Source: Bacteriovoracaceae bacterium UBA4097 (GTDB taxonomy: Bacteria > Bdellovibrionota > Bacteriovoracia > Bacteriovoracales > Bacteriovoracaceae). Taken from it: a stretch of DNA of 6,443 bases. Made by a program: the position numbers and the translations under genes. This document shows positions 1 through 4,995 of this stretch, piece by piece. Every line of letters begins with the position of its first letter. Within the stretch, counting starts at the first letter, position 1. The notes beneath the pieces are model-generated. The model did not search any database. It worked only from the letters and a program-made list of their open reading frames with translations, and was not told where the DNA came from. The stretch lies in assembly GCA_002381765.1 (NCBI GenBank), contig DFXX01000094.1, positions 1,286 through 7,728 of the forward strand. The letters run 5' to 3'.

Positions 1-233
1 CCCAGGAAGTAATTGATATGGAATTGCGCAATCCAAGGGACTTTAACCACAAATTGCATGTCCGGAGTGGTGGTGTCGAAATTCAAATAAAGAATCACAG
101 AAAGCACCAGGGTGATAGAAGTCGCCACCAGGGTTACCAGGCGAATGACGTTCTCTTTAGCCTTAGGAGTTACTATTACAGCAAGCATCCCGATGATAGG
201 CATCCATAAAATCCAGTTCAGTATTCCGTTCAC
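1..233 (-). CDS. nuoM: NADH-quinone oxidoreductase subunit M, N-terminal fragment (runs off the left edge)
   Basis: NuoM is one of the three antiporter-like proton-pumping subunits in the membrane arm of complex I. Only the first 77 codons are in the window; family members are about 500 residues. The visible part begins VNGILNWILWMPIIGML, a hydrophobic first helix at about residues 3-21. A short basic loop (TPKAKENVIR) follows, then a second helix at about 31-50, then a polar loop ending VPWIAQFHINYFL. This matches the start of NuoM, where a W/F-I-x-x-F-x-I-x-Y/F segment precedes the V-D-G-I-S motif; that motif would lie just outside the window. The start is a GTG at 231-233, chosen because an AGAGAGG ribosome site lies 6 nt upstream and no better in-frame ATG precedes it. 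The gene follows nuoL after a 27-nt gap in the same operon. The conserved pumping lysines and glutamate cannot be checked because they lie outside. It could in principle be NuoN, but the position after nuoL and the sequence favour NuoM. Confidence 0.88.
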   Translation of the reverse strand, partial: MNGILNWILWMPIIGMLAVIVTPKAKENVIRLVTLVATSITLVLSVILYLNFDTTTPDMQFVVKVPWIAQFHINYFL

Positions 234-239
234 GACGAA

Positions 240-250
240 CCTCTCTCTCT
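240..250 (-). promoter_or_regulatory. Ribosome binding site of nuoM made of an AG dinucleotide repeat
   Basis: Read on the minus strand the site is AGAGAGAGAGG, followed by 6 nt (TTCGTC) and the GTG start of nuoM. It decides the GTG start. It consists of five AG units plus a G, so replication slippage could shift the strength or spacing of the site. A run of eight T (minus strand, 253-260) separates it from the nuoL stop codon. Confidence 0.7.
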
Positions 251-260
251 ATAAAAAAAA

Positions 261-2420
261 CTAAATGTTTAACGTCCAAATATAACTAGCAAGAACAGTG
301 ATCAGAACAATAAAGTAAAATTGGATTTTACCAGACTGGACTATTCTTAATACAAGATTGAATAAATTAACAGCAACACCCGTCCCGTCGACACCGATAG
401 CATCGACAACAACATTATCAAACCACTTTGAGGCTTTATAAAGGGTGCGGTTAACCACTGCCATACCATCTACCGCATAACGGTCATAGATCCCCATATC
501 AATCCAAGCAAGGAAGCGGTTTAAGCCTAACAAGCCTTTTTTAATGAGGATATCTACATAGAAATTATCAAAGTAGTAACGGTTTTTTAGCGTCGTTGTG
601 ATGCCACTGAAGTTATCGGCCCAAGGCTTGATGGAATGACGAATATACATCAAGAAGGCAAGGAAAACTCCCGCAAAGGCGATAACGACAGAGGCTACTG
701 CACCAATTGTATGGGCGGTATGAAGCTTATGCTCATCGGGATTTGGTCCAGCATAACCAGACTGATGATCATAACGAGCAACTGGAAGCGAAGCTTTTTC
801 TGCAGTATCAGTTGATCCGAAAGCTTGTCTTGGATGATTTACAAAGTTTTCAACCTTAGGTGCCTCAACCAGAATTTTGAACCATTCAGTTTTTGCACCA
901 AATACTTTACCAAAACTTTGTCCGGTTAGAGTACCTGCGTACCAAAAGCCAAGAGTGAAGACTGTAAGGATCAATAATGGCACGTTAGAGGTAAGACTTA
1001 AGTGTTCTTTATGAGCATGATCGTAGATGTGCTTGTCTCTTGGCTCACCAAAGAAGGTAAGGAACATAAGACGGAACATATAAAATGCAGTTAAAAGAGC
1101 TGCCGAGAATCCGAGGATTGGAACGATAGCGTGGAATGGGCCTTGTCCGGCCATGAAGCCCCAGTAAAGAGCATCACCCAGAATTCTATCTTTAGAAACA
1201 AATCCCGCGAAGAAAGGAATACCACTGATAGCTAAAGTACAGCACATCATAGCAAGGAAAGTGTAAGGAAGCTTCTTCCTAAGGCCACCCATCTTAGGCA
1301 TTTCCTGCTCGTGGATGGCATGGATAACAGAACCAGCTGACAAGAACAAACAAGCCTTGAATACTGCGTGTGTAATCAAGTGCATGAAAGCAGCGTTATA
1401 AGATCCAACACCGACACCAATCATCATGAAACCAAGCTGAGAGATAGTAGAGAAGGCGAGGACGGCTTTAATATCTGTTTGCACCAGAGCGATGGTCGCG
1501 GCCATGAATGCCGTGATGGCACCGATGACTGCAATGAAAGTTGTTAATTCACCCAATACCATCAATGGATACATTCTAAGAGCAAGATAAACACCTGCGG
1601 CTACCATGGTAGCAGCGTGGATAAGAGCTGAACCTGGAGTTGGACCCATCATCGCATCTGGAAGCCATACATGAAGCGGGAACTGAGCCGATTTACCCAT
1701 GCCTCCCATAAAGATGCAAAAGCCAGCAAAGGTAGCAAGTGATATACCTAGAACACTCTGTCCGGCAAACTTGCCTTCAGCAATGGCAGCATAGATATCA
1801 ACATAGTTAACACTTCCAAGCACCATCCAAAGAGCAACAATTCCTAGAAGTAAGAAGACATCTCCTACTCGAGTGGTCATGAAAGCTTTGATGGAAGCAT
1901 CCCCAGCTTTCTCTTTCTCATAATAGATACCGATCAAGGAGTATGAACAGAAGCCCATGATTTCCCAGAAGATAAAGAGCGAGAAGAGGTTATCTGAAAG
2001 TACCAGACCAAGCATTGCCGAGGTAAAGAGAGGTAAGAAAGTGAAGAAACGTCCATGACGCTCATCATGGTCCATATACCATACAGAGAAGAGGTGAATA
2101 AGTGTGGCCACCCCAGAAACCATCAAAAGCATGATGGCAGCCATATTATCTATATATATACCCATGTCGACTTTAAAGATCTGAGCTCCGTGGGAGAGAT
2201 CAAACCAAGTAAACGTCTTGTGCACATAATAGTCAGTAGCAAACTGGCCAAAGACAAAGTCAGAGAAGATGCGGGCGGAGAAGATGAATGAGATAAAAAC
2301 ACTCAACACTGCCAGCCAGTCTCCGTGACGAGGGAGCCTTCTTCCGAAAAAAGCATTTATAACAAAAGCGATTACCGGTGAAAGGAAAATAGGTGCGATA
2401 CTTCCAACTGTGTATTCCAT
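261..2420 (-). CDS. nuoL: NADH-quinone oxidoreductase subunit L (proton-pumping antiporter-like subunit), unusually long
   Basis: NuoL is the most distal proton-pumping subunit of the complex I membrane arm and carries the long lateral helix. The protein is 719 residues against about 610 in E. coli and Thermus. Conserved features are visible: Glu153 in the FWE motif (equivalent to E. coli Glu144), Lys243 in GMGKSAQFPLHVWLPDAM (Lys229), His268 in the SALIHAATMVAAGVYL segment (His254), His347 and His351 with Lys355 in the THAVFKACLFL helix (His334, His338, Lys342), and Lys410 in GFVSKDRIL (Lys399). The core of transmembrane helices spans about 5-500. A soluble, His/Pro-rich stretch at about 501-568 precedes a further helix (about 572-593). 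The C-terminal part, with repeated YDRYAVDG and VDAIGVDG motifs, corresponds to the lateral-helix region, and a last membrane helix lies at 700-717. The ATG start has AAGGG 6 nt upstream, and that site overlaps the nuoK stop codon. The gap to nuoK is 9 nt. The extra length lies mostly in the 501-568 loop and the C-terminal amphipathic region; the reading frame is intact. Confidence 0.97.
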   Translation of the reverse strand: MEYTVGSIAPIFLSPVIAFVINAFFGRRLPRHGDWLAVLSVFISFIFSARIFSDFVFGQFATDYYVHKTFTWFDLSHGAQIFKVDMGIYIDNMAAIMLLMVSGVATLIHLFSVWYMDHDERHGRFFTFLPLFTSAMLGLVLSDNLFSLFIFWEIMGFCSYSLIGIYYEKEKAGDASIKAFMTTRVGDVFLLLGIVALWMVLGSVNYVDIYAAIAEGKFAGQSVLGISLATFAGFCIFMGGMGKSAQFPLHVWLPDAMMGPTPGSALIHAATMVAAGVYLALRMYPLMVLGELTTFIAVIGAITAFMAATIALVQTDIKAVLAFSTISQLGFMMIGVGVGSYNAAFMHLITHAVFKACLFLSAGSVIHAIHEQEMPKMGGLRKKLPYTFLAMMCCTLAISGIPFFAGFVSKDRILGDALYWGFMAGQGPFHAIVPILGFSAALLTAFYMFRLMFLTFFGEPRDKHIYDHAHKEHLSLTSNVPLLILTVFTLGFWYAGTLTGQSFGKVFGAKTEWFKILVEAPKVENFVNHPRQAFGSTDTAEKASLPVARYDHQSGYAGPNPDEHKLHTAHTIGAVASVVIAFAGVFLAFLMYIRHSIKPWADNFSGITTTLKNRYYFDNFYVDILIKKGLLGLNRFLAWIDMGIYDRYAVDGMAVVNRTLYKASKWFDNVVVDAIGVDGTGVAVNLFNLVLRIVQSGKIQFYFIVLITVLASYIWTLNI

Positions 2421-2429
2421 TCTTAACCC

Positions 2430-2735
2430 TTAGTTTCTTAGCTGAGTTGCTTCATCGACGTGTACAGTTTCTTTGATTTGGAAGAAACGAATCACGATCG
2501 CTAGACCAACAGCCGCTTCTGCAGCAGCAATAACAATAATGAATAAACTGAAAATGTGCCCATCCAGATTATTTGTAACGTAGCGAGAGTAGGCAACGAA
2601 GTTCAAAGCTGCAGCATTGAGGATAAGCTCAATCCCCAAGAGAATTGCCACAAGGTTTTTTCTGGCAATCATGACGGTCAAGCCGGCAGCAAAAAGAATA
2701 AGAGAAATAACGAGATAAGAGGCTAGGCTAATCAT
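2430..2735 (-). CDS. nuoK: NADH-quinone oxidoreductase subunit K (ND4L)
   Basis: NuoK is a small three-helix subunit of the complex I membrane arm, on the proton-translocation path between the quinone-site heel and the antiporter-like subunits. The 101-residue product matches the usual length of about 100. Helices lie at about 2-23, 28-50 and 60-84. Both membrane glutamates known to matter in E. coli are present: Glu36 in GIELILNA (Glu36) and Glu73 in AAAEAAVGLAI (Glu72). The arginine and asparagine of the first loop (ARKN, 24-27) are also typical. The last 17 residues form a polar tail. The ATG is preceded by AGGA, 7 nt upstream, which overlaps the TAG stop of nuoJ (TAGGAAAA). The spacing to nuoJ is 9 nt, so translation of the two is probably coupled. 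Confidence 0.97.
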   Translation of the reverse strand: MISLASYLVISLILFAAGLTVMIARKNLVAILLGIELILNAAALNFVAYSRYVTNNLDGHIFSLFIIVIAAAEAAVGLAIVIRFFQIKETVHVDEATQLRN

Positions 2736-2744
2736 AAAATTTTC

Positions 2745-3278
2745 CTATTGCTTCCGAGGACGGGCAATAATAGCTGCTCCGACCAAGGCACCCAGTAAAA
2801 GTACTGAAGATAATTCAAAAGCCAGAACATGATCTTTTACAAGAAGATGTCCTAACTGGTTAACGGTAGAAGGAAACTCATTACCAAAGGTCTTAGCTGG
2901 ATTTGCTTTAATTACACTGCTAACAAGTTTTACATTGGTAAGAATGAAGACAAGAGATACCAAAAGACCAATGGTATAAGTCCACTTGTTCCCCATATTG
3001 GGAGCAAGGCCTAGAAGGTTTTGAGCTTTTGAAACGTAATCCTTTCCACCCGTAAGCATTACTGCGAAGAGCATCAGAATAACCACACCACCCACGTAGA
3101 CCATGATTTGAGTCACGGCCACGAAGTCAGCACCCAAAGTTGCATAAAGTCCTGCAATCCCGATGAGAGATCCCAGAAGGAACACACATGAGTGCATAAT
3201 GTTTTTAGTTACAGCTACGGCAATTGCACAGCCAATAGTAAGAAGTGCTGATAGCCCAAAAAGGATTTGTATAAACAT
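2745..3278 (-). CDS. nuoJ: NADH-quinone oxidoreductase subunit J (ND6)
   Basis: NuoJ is a five-helix subunit of the complex I membrane arm, packed beside NuoK, NuoA and NuoH. It has 177 residues; E. coli NuoJ has 184. The most diagnostic segment is the third helix, about residues 52-75, DFVAVTQIMVYVGGVVILML. This matches the NuoJ/ND6 signature F-x-x-x-x-Q-x-x-V-Y-x-G-x-x-x-x-L, with Tyr61 and Gly63-Gly64 at the pi-bulge that changes conformation during turnover. Other helices lie at about 3-23, 28-48, 101-120 and 150-172, with a polar loop at 121-149. The ATG has an AAGGAA ribosome site 5 nt upstream that follows the tandem TAA-TAA stop of nuoH. In the canonical operon nuoI sits between nuoH and nuoJ; here it is absent and the gap is only 12 nt. 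Confidence 0.96.
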   Translation of the reverse strand: MFIQILFGLSALLTIGCAIAVAVTKNIMHSCVFLLGSLIGIAGLYATLGADFVAVTQIMVYVGGVVILMLFAVMLTGGKDYVSKAQNLLGLAPNMGNKWTYTIGLLVSLVFILTNVKLVSSVIKANPAKTFGNEFPSTVNQLGHLLVKDHVLAFELSSVLLLGALVGAAIIARPRKQ

Positions 3279-3290
3279 GTAAGTTCCTTA

Positions 3291-4406
3291 TTAATGACCA
3301 AAGACCATATCGGCCATAGATTTTCCATTGAAAACTACTAACCAGATCGCGCATCCCACTAAGTTCAAGATCGCCATAGGAGTAAGATACTTCCAGCAAA
3401 CAGACATTAATTGGTCAACACGAAGTCGAGGCAGGGTCCAACGGATCCAGATGACTACATAATATAGTAATAATGTCTTAGTTAAGAAGATAACGACCTC
3501 GATGATTTGGATCGGAATGATATCTAACTTAATATCGACCGGAAGGTTTGAGCCTCCCAAGAAAAGAGCTACTGCTACGCCGCATACAACAAAGACTTCA
3601 ATATATTCGGCCAGCGCGAAGAAACCAAAGCGCATACCTGTGTACTCTGTATGGTAACCAGAAACTAGTTCTGATTCTGCTTCGGGAAGATCGAAGGGAG
3701 CGCGGTTAGTCTCAGCTAGTGCACCGGTAAAGAAGACAAAGAAGGCAATGAAGGCAAAGGGATTGTGGAAGATAAACCAATTGATCGGTAAACCTTTCTG
3801 CATGCCCACGATAGTTCCAAAGCTCATTCCTCCAGCTAGCAGAGTGATGGCCAGAATAGAAATAGTAACGGGAATTTCATAGGAGATGATCTGAGAAGCT
3901 CCACGCATACCACCAAGCATGGACCACTTAGAGTTAGAAGCGTAACCACCCAAAAATACCGCTAGACCAACAAGTGATGAGATTGCGATGAGATAAAATA
4001 CACCGACGTTAAGATCGGCCATCGCAAAGCCTGATGAAAAAGGAAGTACTGCAAGAGTTGCAAATACACCAACAAGTGCCAACATCGGGGCTAGATAGAA
4101 AAGCATTTTGTCAGCAGTAAACGGCATGACATCTTCTTTTGTCATCATCTTCACACCGTCAGCAAGGAATTGAAGAAGTCCGTAAGGTCCAACACGGTTT
4201 GGACCAATACGTTGCTGAAGATCGGCTGAAATCTTTCTTTCAGCATAAGTTCCAAGGCCCCCGATGGTGGCACAAAGACCTACTATAATGAGAGCAACAA
4301 TGAGAAAAATAGTGAAGGCCAGAAGTCCTTGATTATTACCAAAGAGAGCTAACAAGCTGTCATAAAATTCATATTGAGAGAGGTAACTGACAACGGTTTG
4401 ATTCAT
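3291..4406 (-). CDS. nuoH: NADH-quinone oxidoreductase subunit H (ND1)
   Basis: NuoH forms the membrane part of the quinone-binding chamber and anchors the peripheral arm. The protein has 371 residues, longer than E. coli (325), with about 20 extra residues ahead of the first conserved block. Signature blocks are clear: ERKISADLQQRIGPNRVGP at 56-74 followed by LLQFLADGVKMMTKED; the strongly conserved GALAETNRAPFDLPEAESEL at 228-247, which contains acidic residues of the quinone-coupled loop; YTGMRFGFFALAEY at 255-268; and RWTLPRLRVDQLMSVCWKYL at 322-341. There are about eight or nine hydrophobic helices, including a first helix at about 28-50 and a last at 343-359. The ATG follows an AAGG site about 9 nt upstream that overlaps the nuoA stop codon. 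The gene ends in tandem TAA stops (3291-3293, then 3288-3290). Its direct neighbours nuoA and nuoJ encode proteins that contact NuoH in the assembled complex. Confidence 0.97.
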   Translation of the reverse strand: MNQTVVSYLSQYEFYDSLLALFGNNQGLLAFTIFLIVALIIVGLCATIGGLGTYAERKISADLQQRIGPNRVGPYGLLQFLADGVKMMTKEDVMPFTADKMLFYLAPMLALVGVFATLAVLPFSSGFAMADLNVGVFYLIAISSLVGLAVFLGGYASNSKWSMLGGMRGASQIISYEIPVTISILAITLLAGGMSFGTIVGMQKGLPINWFIFHNPFAFIAFFVFFTGALAETNRAPFDLPEAESELVSGYHTEYTGMRFGFFALAEYIEVFVVCGVAVALFLGGSNLPVDIKLDIIPIQIIEVVIFLTKTLLLYYVVIWIRWTLPRLRVDQLMSVCWKYLTPMAILNLVGCAIWLVVFNGKSMADMVFGH

Positions 4407-4417
4407 ATGCTGAGACC

Positions 4418-4837
4418 TTATTTATTATTATCGTTAAGAGAAACTTGATAAGACTTAACCCAGTCCAAGTCACCTTTTTTCCAACAGTATGCAATTCCTT
4501 CAATAAGAATTGAGATAAAGCTTAAGAAGATAATCAGAGCATAACCACCCTGGCCCATATCATTCATCTCTCTGAAGATAGATGCCACCGGGAACATAAG
4601 CACTGATTCAACATCAAAAATAATAAAGATAAGTCCTACTACATAAAAGCGTACATTGAACATGGACCAAGCTGAACCTACAGGTTGCTCACCACACTCG
4701 TAAGGAGTAGATTTAAGATGCGATGGTTTCTTAGGTGCGAGGATAACAGAAGCAAAATGTCCTCCCCAAAAGAGTAGAACCGCTATGCTCATGAGGATAA
4801 CGATGGGCATTAAACCATCAAAGGTAGCTGGTATCAT
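4418..4837 (-). CDS. nuoA: NADH-quinone oxidoreductase subunit A (ND3), first gene of the membrane-arm operon
   Basis: NuoA is a three-helix subunit at the junction of the membrane and peripheral arms. Its first loop closes over the quinone-access region. The protein is 139 residues from the preferred start, close to E. coli NuoA (147). Helices lie at about 10-33, 63-83 and 99-118. The loop carries the YECG motif at 46-49; Cys48 corresponds to the cysteine of mitochondrial ND3 that is exposed in the deactive state. The second helix contains FIIFDVE (71-77) with the conserved acidic pair Asp75 and Glu77. The start is set at ATG 4835-4837 because GGAG lies 6 nt upstream. An in-frame GTG at 4847-4849 would add four residues (M/V-E-T-S), but it has no ribosome site ahead of it and overlaps the GGAG itself. 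The gene is followed directly by nuoH rather than nuoB, which is unlike the canonical operon. Confidence 0.95.
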   Translation of the reverse strand: MIPATFDGLMPIVILMSIAVLLFWGGHFASVILAPKKPSHLKSTPYECGEQPVGSAWSMFNVRFYVVGLIFIIFDVESVLMFPVASIFREMNDMGQGGYALIIFLSFISILIEGIAYCWKKGDLDWVKSYQVSLNDNNK

Positions 4838-4843
4838 GGAAGT

Positions 4844-4847
4844 CTCC
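4844..4847 (-). promoter_or_regulatory. Ribosome binding site that decides the nuoA start
   Basis: GGAG on the minus strand, 6 nt upstream of the ATG at 4835-4837. It overlaps the alternative GTG codon at 4847-4849, which argues that the GTG is not the initiator. Confidence 0.65.
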
Positions 4848-4892
4848 ACTGCTATAGGATCTAAAAAAAGTAGTTTTAAGATACAAAAGATG

Positions 4893-4920
4893 TTGAAAAT
4901 AGGAAAGATGTTATTTTAAA
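4893..4920 (+). promoter_or_regulatory. Candidate sigma70-like promoter for mfd (weak)
   Basis: A TTGAAA box at 4893-4898 (5 of 6 to TTGACA) and TTTAAA at 4915-4920 (4 of 6 to TATAAT) are separated by 16 nt. Transcription would start near 4927 and give a leader of about 70 nt. A second possibility is TTAACA (4939-4944) with CAGAAT (4960-4965), but its spacing of 15 nt is short. In such AT-rich DNA chance matches are likely, so this is only a pointer. Confidence 0.25.
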
Positions 4921-4936
4921 AGTCTGCAGGTTACAA
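4908..4936 (-). promoter_or_regulatory. Candidate sigma70-like promoter for the nuoAHJKLM operon (weak)
   Basis: On the minus strand, TTGTAA (4931-4936) and TAACAT (4908-4913) are 17 nt apart, each matching 4 of 6 consensus bases. The transcript would start near 4901, with a leader of about 64 nt before the nuoA ATG. A better -10 match, TAAAAT at 4913-4918, has no suitable -35 partner. The operon promoter must lie in or near this gap if mfd is not transcribed through, but the exact boxes are uncertain. Confidence 0.25.
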
Positions 4937-4976
4937 GCTTAACAACAAGACGCAGCAAACAGAATGAAAGCTTAAC
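4935..4976. repeat. Pair of 9-bp direct repeats AAGCTTAAC in the nuoA-mfd gap
   Basis: AAGCTTAAC occurs at 4935-4943 and again at 4968-4976. The start-to-start distance is 33 bp, close to three helical turns. The first copy overlaps the edge of the candidate nuoA -35 box and the second lies 19 nt before the mfd start codon. The arrangement could be a pair of regulator sites on one face of the helix, but it could also be chance in AT-rich DNA. The rest of the gap (4838-4995) shows no hairpin terminator, RNA gene or small ORF that I can support. Confidence 0.4.
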
Positions 4977-4995
4977 TTTTTAGTCGGAATAATAG

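Noticed and set aside
18..209. Open frame on the plus strand opposite nuoM
   Set aside because: It lies wholly antisense to the recognisable NuoM N-terminus, and its translation is a low-complexity polar peptide without a family match that I recognise.
253..285. Possible rho-independent terminator after nuoL (T8 run on the minus strand)
   Set aside because: No GC-rich inverted repeat precedes the T run, and nuoM continues in the same direction with its own ribosome site.
2150..2160. TATATATATA dinucleotide run
   Set aside because: It lies in nuoL and encodes the ordinary GIYIDNM segment in frame; there is no sign of frame disruption.
2055..2291. Open frame on the plus strand opposite the 5' end of nuoL
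   Set aside because: It is antisense to a strongly conserved NuoL region and its product resembles no known family.
3205..3399. Minus-strand open frame spanning the nuoH-nuoJ junction
   Set aside because: It overlaps the ends of two certain genes in another frame; the codons of nuoH and nuoJ explain the sequence.
4861..4880. Run of T on the minus strand in the nuoA leader as an attenuator
   Set aside because: No stable hairpin is visible upstream of the run, so an attenuator or riboswitch cannot be supported.
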